Part shown: one piece after another, positions 15,481 through 23,567 of the stretch | How positions within the stretch are numbered: position 1 is the first letter of the stretch | Layout of the letters: each line of letters starts with the position of its first letter | NCBI GenBank assembly: GCA_002367355.1 | Contig: DFBQ01000111.1 | Location: forward strand, 1 to 26,504 | Length of the DNA: 26,504 nucleotides | Direction: 5' to 3' | Origin: Deltaproteobacteria bacterium UBA3076 | GTDB taxonomy: Bacteria > Desulfobacterota > Dissulfuribacteria > Dissulfuribacterales > UBA3076 | Notes under the pieces: model-generated | Database searches by the model: none | What the model saw: the letters and a program-made list of their open reading frames with translations, nothing else | What the model was told of the DNA's origin: nothing | Made by a program: the position numbers and the translations under genes

Positions 15481-17148
15481 TTTCATGGCCCTTCTGAAGG
15501 CCTCTGCGTAATCTTCCGGGTAGTGACCTGTGATCCATCTTTCTTGCCTTTCGCTGAAAGCACCCGGGGAACCGGGGAGTCTAGGCAGAAAGCAGTAAAA
15601 GAGGCGCTGATCCATATCCGGATTATTGAAGCGCTTTGAGATTTCGTAGGCCGTGACCATCCGGGCCCCCAGTCTGTCCAGAGTCCGGATTAGGAGTCTG
15701 ATGCAGTGATCCAGGGAGTTTCGGACCTCCGGGCCTGCCTCAAGCACATTACCCACAGGGCAAGTGGTCATAATCCGGACCTCGCCATGGGAGCGCTGAG
15801 CCTTGGGAACATGGACCATGACGTTTTTATCTTCGTAGACAATCAGACTTGATGCCAGGTCCTCTTTCTTGTCTAATCGTTTATTAGAACGGATTGCCCT
15901 TAAATAGGTCTTAAAAAAAGGCCGGCCATAGGTCTTTTCATAAAGCGCTGTAAAAAGGGCCACCTGGTCTCCCACTGCATAGGTGGGGATTGATTTTGAG
16001 CCAGCCTCCTCCGTGTTTATGGATTTCATATTGGGAGGTATCAGTGCAAACTGCTGATGAATCTGCTGGTGGGATGCATGTAATCTGTATCCTGATGAAG
16101 AGAAATCAAAGCCATAGTTCCAGCCCCAAAGGGTGGCTGTGTAAGGTAGCTTTTCTCCTTTTTCCAGTCTGTTTGCAACTTCTTCCACGACCGCCTGTCT
16201 CAAGGATTCAAGTTCAGAGGCTGATAAGGTATTTTTGTCTTTCCGGGCAATTCCCTGCGCAATATTGAGGTTGAGGGCCATTTGAGTATAGACCCGCTGA
16301 TAATAGAGGTGACGCAGGCCGGTCATATCTTCGGGAAGCAGTTCCTCTGCCCTGTACCTCACACAGTCGTGGGCCATATTAGATGCATAATGACCCCATG
16401 GGATGTAGCTGTCGGCTCTGAGATACTCCCATATGTGTGTCTGAGTTCCGGATGTGTACTCGCCGACAATCGGACTGGTCCCCTGAATTCCGGGTATCAA
16501 TACCATGGCCAGCTTATAATTATCCGGACAGGCTATATTGTTACCAAGCACCTCAAAGAGCTCCTGATCGAACAGAACCGGTTTGGGCCGGCCTTGTTTA
16601 TCATTTTCATATTTCACACCGACCGGATCCAGGTTATTGTCCAATTCAAACTTGCATGCCAAATGGGCGATGGCCTTGAGGAGTTCACAGTCTTTGGATG
16701 CCTGGGCCAGGGACAAAAGAACGGACCTTGAGAGATCTTTCAGTGAATATGCCTTTTCGTTCGAACCTTTTAGGCACCCATTCAACAGATCTTTCAGTAA
16801 TGGCGAAGGCTTATCCGATTCCTCATCGCATCTTGTGAATCTGAATTGTTCCGGGTCCTTTGAGAATTGCCTGGCCTGGTCATATAGAATGTATGTAGCA
16901 CCCCAGAAAGGAAAGGCATTGGGGATCTCACAGACCCGGCCCGCATTATTAATAGCAAGGTCGCCCTGTGGAAAGTTGGCCTGGTTATTGATTGCATTGC
17001 CGTCTGAATCGTGGCCCAGCACAGCCAAGGCGTCGGCCTGTCTGAGGTTTACGACTTTGTAAGATGGTTGGTGAAGGGCACAAATAAAAACCCCTGACGG
17101 ATCTATGCACGTGCGAAGAATATCTTGCTTCACATCACCCCTGTTCAT
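15463..17148 (-). CDS. Conserved protein of unknown function, possible HIT/GalT-like fold
   Basis: A 561-aa soluble protein without signal peptide or membrane segments. Two stretches recall the HIT/GalT nucleotidyltransferase superfamily: INNAGRVCEIPNAFPFWGA near residues 65-85, like the N-x-F-P substrate strand, and a histidine cluster SGYRLHASHQQIHQQFALIP near 360-380 that could replace the HxHxH active site. The spacing H-x3-H-x3-H differs from the canonical triad, so this is a weak call. Other conserved-looking parts are LIPGIQGTSPIVGEYTSGTQTH and RIMTTCPVGNVLEAGPEVRNSLD. There is no good ribosome binding site at the first ATG. It is convergent with and slightly overlaps the RACo gene. 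I cannot assign a reaction. Confidence 0.8.
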   Translation of the reverse strand: MNRGDVKQDILRTCIDPSGVFICALHQPSYKVVNLRQADALAVLGHDSDGNAINNQANFPQGDLAINNAGRVCEIPNAFPFWGATYILYDQARQFSKDPEQFRFTRCDEESDKPSPLLKDLLNGCLKGSNEKAYSLKDLSRSVLLSLAQASKDCELLKAIAHLACKFELDNNLDPVGVKYENDKQGRPKPVLFDQELFEVLGNNIACPDNYKLAMVLIPGIQGTSPIVGEYTSGTQTHIWEYLRADSYIPWGHYASNMAHDCVRYRAEELLPEDMTGLRHLYYQRVYTQMALNLNIAQGIARKDKNTLSASELESLRQAVVEEVANRLEKGEKLPYTATLWGWNYGFDFSSSGYRLHASHQQIHQQFALIPPNMKSINTEEAGSKSIPTYAVGDQVALFTALYEKTYGRPFFKTYLRAIRSNKRLDKKEDLASSLIVYEDKNVMVHVPKAQRSHGEVRIMTTCPVGNVLEAGPEVRNSLDHCIRLLIRTLDRLGARMVTAYEISKRFNNPDMDQRLFYCFLPRLPGSPGAFSERQERWITGHYPEDYAEAFRRAMKSVQPD

Positions 17149-17232
17149 TGTTTGCGAGTTGTTTTGATTAACTACCCATATCCCTTTACCCTTGTAGAGT
17201 CAAGTTACAAGCAGCTTAGAAAGAGTGCAGGC

Positions 17233-17263
17233 GTTCAAAGGTTCAGGGTTCAACGTTCAGGGT
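17233..17263. repeat. Short GTTCAGGG-type tandem repeat at the pdxA 3' end
   Basis: Four imperfect 7-8 base units (GTTCAAAG, GTTCAGGG, TTCAACG, TTCAGGG) run across the stop of the fusion gene at 17250. On the minus strand they read as CCTGAAC/GTTGAAC units, a type of simple repeat frequently seen between genes. The last codons of the gene (NPER) fall inside it. Confidence 0.55.
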
Positions 17264-19076
17264 TACCTTTCTTTCGTCGATTCACCACTATCTTCGATGC
17301 GAGCCTGATTGCTGCCTCAAGGCTTGCGCAATCCGCCTTTCCTGTACCGGCTATATCATATGCGGTCCCGTGATCTACTGAAGTCCTGATTATTGGAAGA
17401 CCTAAGGTCAAGTTGACCCCGTCCCGGAAATGAATAAGCTTAAAAGGGATCAGCCCCTGGTCATGATACTGGCAGACTACAGCGTCAAATTTCCCATTGA
17501 TAGCCTGATAAAACACTGTGTCCGGGGGATAAGGGCCACTGGCTGCTATGCCCTTTTCCCTGGCCATTTCTATAGCGGGTGTTATGACCTGTTCCTCCTC
17601 ATTACCAAACATCCCGGACTCGCCTCCGTGCGGATTCAGCCCGGCCACGGCAATCTTTGGTTCTTTTAGGCCAAATTCATTTTTTAAGGAAAAATCAGTA
17701 AGGGAAATTACTTGAAAAATCTTTTCCGTGCTGATGCTGTCTGCCACCTCCCTCAAGGGGCAGTGTATGGTCACAAGGGTTACCCGGAGTCTGTCGCCTG
17801 CCAACATCATGGCGTATCTTTCCGTGTTGGTCCTGTCAGCCAGGATCTCTGTATGCCCCGGGTAGTCGATACCGGCAAGCTTAAGACCCAGCTTGCTGAC
17901 AGGAGCAGTCACAAGGCCGGTGAGCCTCTCTTCCCGGCAGAGTCTAATGCCCTCGGTGACATACTCAAAAGAGGCCTTTCCTGTAGCGGAGTTCGGTTTG
18001 CCCCAAGGGACACCCTCAATGTCAAGGCTGGTCCTGGTAATTACATGTATCGCACTGCCGGAAATGGGATCGCCGGGCATCCAGGACTTAAGGGGAATGT
18101 TGATATCAAGTGCCCTTGATGCCTTTTTAAGTATGTTCATGTCCCCTATGACGACTGCCGGAGGGGACAACAACCATTCAGGATTGGCAGCAAATGCCTT
18201 TATAATAATTTCAGGACCGATTCCTGCCGGACAGCCCATGGTGATGCCGAGGTGATTTGGTGATTTGGTGATTGAGTTATCCGGTGATTGTAATCTGCGA
18301 GTATGTGCATGCATCTGCGATTCTATCCTGGATTCAGTGACCTGTTTGTCTGTTTCGGTCTGTGTGTGTCTGTGGCTAAAAACTTGCTGGGTTGCTAATT
18401 CGGGAATTATGCCTGTTATTTCCGTTTTATCAAGGAAGTTACAAATAGCTGAGATATCTGCTTCATATATCTTTTCCAGCCAGAAAGAAAAATAAGCGAG
18501 CAGCTCATCAAGCAGAGAATCTCGAGATACCCGGCAACCTGTAGCGCTTGATATGGAACATGCCTTTTCCTTGAGATCTTCCGGGAAGGCATCTTCCGGA
18601 GTACTAATGTTTATGCCTATTCCGATTATCCAGGCAGAACCTTCAGATCCGCTTGCCAGCTCGCAAAGTATGCCGGCTATCTTTCCATCCCCTATATACA
18701 GGTCGTTAGGCCATTTTATTCTGATGGATGGCAGCTTGGCGCAGCGAGACCTGGTGAGAAGGGATTGTATGGCGGTTGATGATGCAACGGCACAAGTCAG
18801 GGGAAACCAGGCCTCCAGAATTCCGGGCCTTGGGACGGCAATCGATAGATACAGGCCGGTACCGGGAGGAGAAATCCAGCTCCGGCCTTTTCTGCCCCTG
18901 CCTCTGGTCTGAGAATCTGCAACAAAACAGTGCCACAGAGTCCCCTTTTTTTGAAAATCCTCTTTGGCAAGGTCATTAGTAGAACCCGTCTCGGATATCC
19001 AGGTAATTTTCCGGATATCAGGCACCTTTTTAGGCTTTTTCCTCCAGGACAACCTCGTCTCTCCCTGCAATTTCAT
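17250..19076 (-). CDS. birA-pdxA: Bifunctional biotin-protein ligase / 4-hydroxythreonine-4-phosphate dehydrogenase fusion
   Basis: A 608-aa open frame joining two enzymes. Residues about 22-225 are a biotin ligase without the DNA-binding domain: ETGSTNDLAKE, the biotin loop GRGRKGRSW, LYLSIAVPRP, KWPNDLYI, KIAGILCE and IGIGINIS. Residues about 275-605 are PdxA of vitamin B6 synthesis: GITMGCPAGIGPEI, VTAPVSK, YPGHTEILA, NPHGGE, CQYHDQGLIPFK and TSVDHGTAYDIAG, with all three metal-binding His motifs present. The usual GDPAG reads GCPAG. The linker (about 230-274) is low-complexity and repeat-derived. The ATG at 19076 would overlap pyrR by 47 bases and has no ribosome binding site; a GTG at 19025, four bases after the pyrR stop, is a good alternative and loses no domain. 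Whether one or two polypeptides are made is not known. Confidence 0.88.
   Translation of the reverse strand: MKLQGETRLSWRKKPKKVPDIRKITWISETGSTNDLAKEDFQKKGTLWHCFVADSQTRGRGRKGRSWISPPGTGLYLSIAVPRPGILEAWFPLTCAVASSTAIQSLLTRSRCAKLPSIRIKWPNDLYIGDGKIAGILCELASGSEGSAWIIGIGINISTPEDAFPEDLKEKACSISSATGCRVSRDSLLDELLAYFSFWLEKIYEADISAICNFLDKTEITGIIPELATQQVFSHRHTQTETDKQVTESRIESQMHAHTRRLQSPDNSITKSPNHLGITMGCPAGIGPEIIIKAFAANPEWLLSPPAVVIGDMNILKKASRALDINIPLKSWMPGDPISGSAIHVITRTSLDIEGVPWGKPNSATGKASFEYVTEGIRLCREERLTGLVTAPVSKLGLKLAGIDYPGHTEILADRTNTERYAMMLAGDRLRVTLVTIHCPLREVADSISTEKIFQVISLTDFSLKNEFGLKEPKIAVAGLNPHGGESGMFGNEEEQVITPAIEMAREKGIAASGPYPPDTVFYQAINGKFDAVVCQYHDQGLIPFKLIHFRDGVNLTLGLPIIRTSVDHGTAYDIAGTGKADCASLEAAIRLASKIVVNRRKKGNPER
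18251..18375. repeat. Simple repeats inside the birA-pdxA linker
   Basis: GGTGATT-type units (GGTGATTT, GGTGATTT, GGTGATTG and a further GGTGATTG) occupy 18251-18290, and a TGTCTGT/GTGTGT-rich stretch lies at about 18340-18375. They encode the SITKSP and HTQTETDKQ parts of the linker. Such units are normally intergenic, which suggests the fusion absorbed a former spacer. Confidence 0.6.
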
Positions 19077-19572
19077 TCAAAAAGACATTTACGTGCTCAT
19101 TGGCTGAAGTCTGGAGAGAAAGCCCTACAAAATCAGGTTTGATAGGAAGCTCCCGTCTCCCCCTATCCACGAGGACAGCGAGCTGTATCTTCTGTGGTCT
19201 GCCCAAGTCAGTCAAGGCGTCCAGGGCGGCCCTGATGGTACGTCCGGTGTAAAGGACGTCGTCCACCAGTATTATATTTTTGTTGTCAACAGAGAACGAA
19301 ATATCAGTCTTCCTGACTATGGGATGCTGGCTCAGGGTACTCCAGTCGTCTCGATAGAGAGTAATGTCCAAAATACCGGTTGGGAGCATGGTCCCCTCTA
19401 TGGCAGCGATTCGCTGCTGCAGACGTTCGGATAACGGCACTCCGCCTGTCCTGATGCCAATAAGGGCGAGATCCTCTATTCCCTTATTCTGTTCTATGAT
19501 TTCGTGGGCCATTCTTGTAAGGGCCCGGTCCATCTCCTTTGAGTCAAGCACAAGTTTACTGGTGTTGTTCAC
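19030..19572 (-). CDS. pyrR: PyrR bifunctional pyrimidine regulator / uracil phosphoribosyltransferase
   Basis: About 180 aa. Motifs are LIGIRTGGVPLSERL, the PRPP loop NIILVDDVLYTGRTIRAALDAL near 92-113, LVDRGRRELPIKPDFVG, and a type I phosphoribosyltransferase fold throughout. In many bacteria PyrR binds pyr mRNA in response to UMP and also makes UMP from uracil and PRPP. The start is placed at a GTG at 19572 because GGAGG lies five bases upstream and the resulting length matches the family; an upstream TTG at 19593 is the longer option. It is followed at once by the birA-pdxA fusion and preceded by a small coiled-coil gene. No pyr biosynthetic gene is in the window, so a regulatory target is not visible. 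Confidence 0.94.
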   Translation of the reverse strand: MNNTSKLVLDSKEMDRALTRMAHEIIEQNKGIEDLALIGIRTGGVPLSERLQQRIAAIEGTMLPTGILDITLYRDDWSTLSQHPIVRKTDISFSVDNKNIILVDDVLYTGRTIRAALDALTDLGRPQKIQLAVLVDRGRRELPIKPDFVGLSLQTSANEHVNVFLNEIAGRDEVVLEEKA

Positions 19573-19669
19573 TATTTCCTCCAAATTGACCAAATGGCTT
19601 ATTCATCAGAAAAAATCCCTCGTTCCCCACCTTTCAAAAAGGCGCTCAGGGGCATAAGCGCCAACTTAC

Positions 19670-19939
19670 CTATTCCAAGTTATCCTTGAACTCCTGCCAG
19701 TTAATCAGCATACCAGCCATGCCGTTGTAAACGGAACGGGTTTTCGGGCTCACGCACCCCAACTTTTTTAAAATCTTCTTAGCCCGGGCTTCAAGCTCTT
19801 CTATTTTCTTGTCAGCCTTATTTATCTCATGACTAATATCTGCCCCGGCTTCAAGCTTCTCTTGGTACTCTTCCGGCCACATCTTGGCTTCTGACAGCTC
19901 CTTGAGAAGCCGGCTTACAGCATCATCTATGGATTCCAT
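19670..19939 (-). CDS. Small helical/coiled-coil hypothetical protein
   Basis: An 89-aa protein, rich in Glu and Lys and predicted almost wholly helical by eye: AVSRLLKELSEAK, then INKADKKIEELEARAKKILKKLG with coiled-coil spacing, ending NGMAGMLINWQEFKDNLE. No signal peptide. A purine stretch (AGGGGA) lies about 14 bases upstream, a little far. It has the same direction as pyrR with a 97-base gap to the chosen pyrR start. I do not recognise a family; codon use looks like that of the neighbours, so it is probably a real gene. Confidence 0.55.
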   Translation of the reverse strand: MESIDDAVSRLLKELSEAKMWPEEYQEKLEAGADISHEINKADKKIEELEARAKKILKKLGCVSPKTRSVYNGMAGMLINWQEFKDNLE

Positions 19940-20179
19940 ATCGTTTATCCAATCCCCTAAAACTTTCTTTCACGCGGCATTTATTGCAAATGTTCTAAAT
20001 TCTCTAAAAATGTTATATAATCACTATTAATATAGCCGCAAAAAGGCACAAAATACACAAATACAATTTTGCATTGTGCAATATCAGTTGATTATGAGTA
20101 CCAGAAACATGGATTTCGACTTTTTACAAGTCTGTCACTATTTATAAAAAACTCATTAAGACCAAGATTGAGGAACACC
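19940..20179. other. Divergent intergenic region
   Basis: 240 bases between the minus-strand pyrR cluster and the plus-strand stress protein. It is AT-rich and contains a perfect TATAAT at 20016-20021 on the plus strand, but the best -35 candidate at normal spacing (TTCTAA, 19993) is weak. The stress-protein promoter is probably here. Confidence 0.4.
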
Positions 20180-21124
20180 ATGAATAGACATCTGCTTGCA
20201 GCTACAGACGGTTCTCCAAATGCCCACAACTCACTGAAATACATAGCCGGGATATATCAAGATGTCCCGGATATTGATGTTACACTCATAAGCGTAGCAG
20301 AACCTCTGCCGTCATTCCTGACTACTGGAAGTAGGAGTTTCCAGGCGGAGAAGAGCCGTCTCACGCGTCTTGATGATATAAATAAGCAGAGGCAGCAGGA
20401 ATGTGCCGGCATACTGGAAAGAGGCAGGGCTTTACTGGAGCGCAACCAATTTCCGGCTGATCACATTCACACAAAAGCGGTTGTGCAAAGCCGGAGTGCT
20501 GTGCAGGACATACTAAGTGAAGCCAAGCGCGGCAAATATGACGCATTGGTTGTCGGCAGGCGTGGCTTAGGACGTCTTGTTTCATACTTTATCGGCAGTG
20601 TCTCCTATGGGCTGGTTCAGCATCTCAAAAATATTGCTGTCTGGATAATTGACGACCCCATTCCATCAAACCACGTATTGATTGCGGTTGATGCATGCGA
20701 ATCCTGTTTGCGGGTGGTTGACCATGCAAGTTTTGCATTAGCCGGAATAAAAAATGTAAAGGTGACTTTATTTAATGTTATCCCAAAATTCCGCCCGTTT
20801 ATATCCAGAGAAGTCTCCGCCACCTTTGAAGATGTTGAAACAATAATAGCCTCTTACTCTGAAAAAAAGATGGAAAATCTGCTTTCCGGGGTCCACAATA
20901 TATTCAGAGATGCCGGATTCAATCCGAAATCCGTAGAGGTCAAAATCAAAAAAGGAAGCGCGGGAGTGACACAAGACATATTTGCAGAATACGAAAAGGG
21001 AGGATATGGGACACTGGTTACCGGCCGCAGAGGAATCGGGGGATGGGAAGCTATCTTTCCGGGCAGCGTATCCAACAGGCTGTTACATACCCATACAAAA
21101 GGCGCATTCTGGATCGTTGCATAA
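20180..21124 (+). CDS. Tandem-domain universal stress protein (UspA family)
   Basis: A 314-aa cytoplasmic protein with two UspA domains. Domain 1 covers about 1-160 (MNRHLLAATDGSPNAHNSL to IAVWIIDD), domain 2 about 163-314 (HVLIAVDACESCLRVVDH to GAFWIVA). Each ends with the ATP-binding signature G-x2-G-x9-G-S: GRRGLGRLVSYFIGS and GRRGIGGWEAIFPGS, so both may bind ATP. The start is the ATG at 20180, preceded by GAGG at seven bases; the frame is open 37 codons further upstream but without a good site. Such proteins support survival under energy or oxidative stress. It is a single gene, with the hflKC pair 277 bases downstream. Confidence 0.93.
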   Translation: MNRHLLAATDGSPNAHNSLKYIAGIYQDVPDIDVTLISVAEPLPSFLTTGSRSFQAEKSRLTRLDDINKQRQQECAGILERGRALLERNQFPADHIHTKAVVQSRSAVQDILSEAKRGKYDALVVGRRGLGRLVSYFIGSVSYGLVQHLKNIAVWIIDDPIPSNHVLIAVDACESCLRVVDHASFALAGIKNVKVTLFNVIPKFRPFISREVSATFEDVETIIASYSEKKMENLLSGVHNIFRDAGFNPKSVEVKIKKGSAGVTQDIFAEYEKGGYGTLVTGRRGIGGWEAIFPGSVSNRLLHTHTKGAFWIVA

Positions 21125-21401
21125 AGACGATTTTGCCGATGTCCTCGGTTCTTTCTTCGGAGCCTCTTGTAAAAATTTTGTATTGTGTTTGTAAGACTAT
21201 TCATGTATAGGCTTCATTCCATAATAATATGCCATCCAGGGTCTTTTTCCCAAAAAATCCTCTCATCCCAGTGGGAGGGAAAATTATTGTATAGACGTGA
21301 AGTTGTCGATAAATTATAAGTTCCTATTATAGGAATTTTCATTTTGAACATAGATGAACACAGATTTTTAAATTAGAATAAAAAATTAGGGGAGGACCAA
21401 A
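21125..21401. other. Intergenic region upstream of hflK
   Basis: 277 bases without a gene. It contains the palindrome TTCCTATTATAGGAA (21321-21335) and an AT-rich stretch leading to the hflK ribosome binding site GGGGAGG. The palindrome may be an operator; no clear terminator for the upstream gene was seen. Confidence 0.4.
21321..21335. promoter_or_regulatory. Palindrome TTCCTA-TTA-TAGGAA upstream of hflK
   Basis: A 6-3-6 perfect inverted repeat about 65 bases before the hflK ribosome binding site. Its position fits an operator for hflKC. No regulator is identified. Confidence 0.35.
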
Positions 21402-22388
21402 ATGGACCCGCAAAATTTAAATGCTGCAGAACTGCGCCGGCTTATACCTTCCGGCTTGCAATGGCGATCAGGAGTAATACTGGTTGTAGCGCTGTTTCTG
21501 GCAGTCATTCTTTGGAACCTGTGGTTCACTGTCGAGCCGGAAGAGGTTGGTGTGGTCTTTCGCTTTGGCCGCTATGTACGGGAAGCACCCCCGGGTCTTA
21601 ACTTCAAGTTGCCCGACCCTGTGGAAAGTGTCATCAAAGTACCGGTACAGCGCCAGCTAAAGGAGGAATTCGGTTATCGTACTCAACTGGCTGGTGTCCA
21701 GACGCGCTATACCTCAAACAACTTCCAAAATGAATCCCTGATGCTTACGGGCGACCTGAACGTTGCTGTGGTGGAGTGGTCTTCCCAGTACCGCATTAAT
21801 GATCCCTACAAGTATCTGGTCAAGGTCAGAGACGTAAGGACGACCTTTCGAGAAATGAACGAGGCAATTATGAGAGAGGTCGTGGGGGACAGGACAGTGA
21901 ATGATATCCTTACAGTAGGGAGACAGGAGGTAGCAGACGAGGTAAAGACACGCCTTCAGGCATTGTGTGAACAGTATGATACAGGAATCACTGTAGACCA
22001 GGTCGTCCTCCAGGATGTTAACCCGCCTGATCCGGTAAAACCATCCTTTAACGAAGTAAACCAGGCTCAGCAGGAGCGGGAGAAAATGATCAACCAGGCA
22101 AAAGCGGAATATAACCGGATCATTCCAAAGGCCAGAGGACAGGCGCTTCAGGCAATACAACAGGCCGAAGGATATGCTATGGACCGGATAAATCGCGCCA
22201 AGGGAGACGCCAAGTTCTTCGAGTTTATTCTTGAGGCTTACAAGAGGGCACCTAAGGTTACCAAGAGGAGGATATATCTGGAAACAATCGATACTATTTA
22301 TCCAGAGATCAAACACAAGGTAATTGTAGATGATAAGGTGAAAGGCGTCCTTCCTCTTCTTTCGCTGGGCAGTGAGGTGAAGCCATGA
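21402..22388 (+). CDS. hflK: HflK, SPFH-domain membrane protease regulator
   Basis: A 328-aa protein. A single membrane helix lies at about 24-46 (VILVVALFLAVILWNLWF), followed by the SPFH/band-7 domain: EEVGVVFRFGRYVREAPPGLNFKLP, the MLTGDLNVAVVEWSSQYRI stretch, MREVVGDRTVNDILTVGRQEV and DQVVLQDVNPPDPVKPSFNEVNQAQQERE, then a long helical region. In the family HflK and HflC form a large cage around FtsH that controls access to this protease. The ribosome binding site GGGGAGG is ideal. The stop overlaps the hflC start (ATGA), so the pair is translationally coupled. ftsH is not in the window. Confidence 0.95.
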   Translation: MDPQNLNAAELRRLIPSGLQWRSGVILVVALFLAVILWNLWFTVEPEEVGVVFRFGRYVREAPPGLNFKLPDPVESVIKVPVQRQLKEEFGYRTQLAGVQTRYTSNNFQNESLMLTGDLNVAVVEWSSQYRINDPYKYLVKVRDVRTTFREMNEAIMREVVGDRTVNDILTVGRQEVADEVKTRLQALCEQYDTGITVDQVVLQDVNPPDPVKPSFNEVNQAQQEREKMINQAKAEYNRIIPKARGQALQAIQQAEGYAMDRINRAKGDAKFFEFILEAYKRAPKVTKRRIYLETIDTIYPEIKHKVIVDDKVKGVLPLLSLGSEVKP

Positions 22389-23293
22389 AATATATATCTA
22401 CTATCGTAGCAATAGGCATAATTATCGCTTTGTCGGTGGTTGGGGGTGCCTTTTTTATAGTGGACGAGACTCAACAGGTGATTGTTACCCAATTCGGAAA
22501 GCCTGTGGGTAAGCCCATAACCACACCCGGTCTGCATATGAAGGTTCCCTTTATTCAAAACACGAACTTTTTTGACAAACGTTTCCTGGCCTGGGACGGT
22601 GACCCGAATCAGATCCCAACAAAGGACAAAAGATTCATCTGGGTGGATACATATGCGCGTTGGCGTATTGCTGATTCACTCCTGTTCTTCCAGCGACTCA
22701 GGGACGAGCGCAGGGCCCACTCCAGATTAGACGACATCCTGGACGGTGAAACACGAAATGCTATAGCAAAGCACTTGCTCATAGAACTGGTGAGAAGTGC
22801 AAATCCCGAAGAGCAAGGGAAACCGGGAACATTAACTATTAAATTCGGCAGAGAAAAGCTGGAGCAGGAAGTATTAAAAGCTGCATCCTCCCGTGTTATG
22901 GATCTCGGGATAGAGATCCTGGATTTCAGATTCAAACGAATCAACTATGTTGAAGAAGTGAGGAAAGAAGTCTATGCCAGGATGATCTCCGAGAGAAAGC
23001 GCATTGCCGAGGAATATCGTTCCGAAGGTGCTGGAGAATCCGCAAGAATTTCCGGGGAAAAGGATCGCGAACTCAAGACCATTACCTCTGAGGCCTATCG
23101 CAAGACCCAGGAAATCAGGGGTAAGGCCAATTCACAAGCAGCGGACATTTATGCAACTGCCTATAACAAGGACCCTGAATTCTACCAGTTCACCAGGACT
23201 ATGGAAAGCTTTACAAAGATCATGGATGACAATACGACATTGGTAATGTCTACAGATGGAGACTTGCTGAAGTATCTGGAAGGAGTCAAGTAG
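22385..23293 (+). CDS. hflC: HflC, SPFH-domain partner of HflK
   Basis: A 302-aa protein with an N-terminal membrane helix (TIVAIGIIIALSVVGGAFFIV), then the SPFH domain: VIVTQFGKPVGKPITTPGLHMKVPF, FDKRFLAWDGDPNQIPTKD, VDTYARWRIAD, RLDDILDGETRNAIAKH, and IEILDFRFKRINYVEEVR leading to the RMISERKRIAEEYRSEG helix. The order, the ATGA overlap and the motifs make the call secure. It pairs with HflK in the FtsH-associated complex. A GC-rich hairpin follows shortly after the stop. Confidence 0.95.
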   Translation: MKYISTIVAIGIIIALSVVGGAFFIVDETQQVIVTQFGKPVGKPITTPGLHMKVPFIQNTNFFDKRFLAWDGDPNQIPTKDKRFIWVDTYARWRIADSLLFFQRLRDERRAHSRLDDILDGETRNAIAKHLLIELVRSANPEEQGKPGTLTIKFGREKLEQEVLKAASSRVMDLGIEILDFRFKRINYVEEVRKEVYARMISERKRIAEEYRSEGAGESARISGEKDRELKTITSEAYRKTQEIRGKANSQAADIYATAYNKDPEFYQFTRTMESFTKIMDDNTTLVMSTDGDLLKYLEGVK

Positions 23294-23314
23294 TTTCCGT
23301 CTTAAAACCCTTTC

Positions 23315-23337
23315 CCCTCCCCCATCAAGGGGGAGGG
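23315..23337. terminator. GC-rich hairpin after hflC, possible terminator or dispersed repeat
   Basis: CCCTCCCCC (23315-23323) and GGGGGAGGG (23329-23337) form a 9-bp stem with a 5-base loop, starting 22 bases after the hflC stop. A short T-rich stretch (ATTTTAAAATT) follows after several bases, so the terminator call is moderate. Similar C-rich hairpins also occur as interspersed repeats. Confidence 0.5.
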
Positions 23338-23567
23338 AAGCCATTTTAAAATTCATTCCCAATACCCAAAAAAATTATACCAAAACCGCCCCAAAGCGCA
23401 GCTCAACTTCGAGATCAAATAAACATGACGCTTAATCTGTTCAATTCCAATTAAAATTGCTACAAATATATATAGATCTTCGTACTGGATGGAATTGGAC
23501 AGCCGATCATGCCAGCCAGGATAAGTACCAACCGTTCATACTCCTTGGCAGGAAATGAATAATTACG
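23338..23567. other. Intergenic region before the lipid ligase gene
   Basis: 230 AT-rich bases with no supported gene. A six-codon frame (ATG 23555, TGA ending 23575) overlaps the start of the following gene; it may be chance. The base composition shifts from here to GC-rich coding sequence. Confidence 0.4.

Noticed and set aside
17233..17263. CRISPR-type repeats
   Set aside because: Units are only 7-8 bases and directly tandem with no spacers; no cas genes are present.
21714..22316. 200-codon minus-strand frame opposite hflK
   Set aside because: hflK is unambiguous; the reverse frame has no family features.
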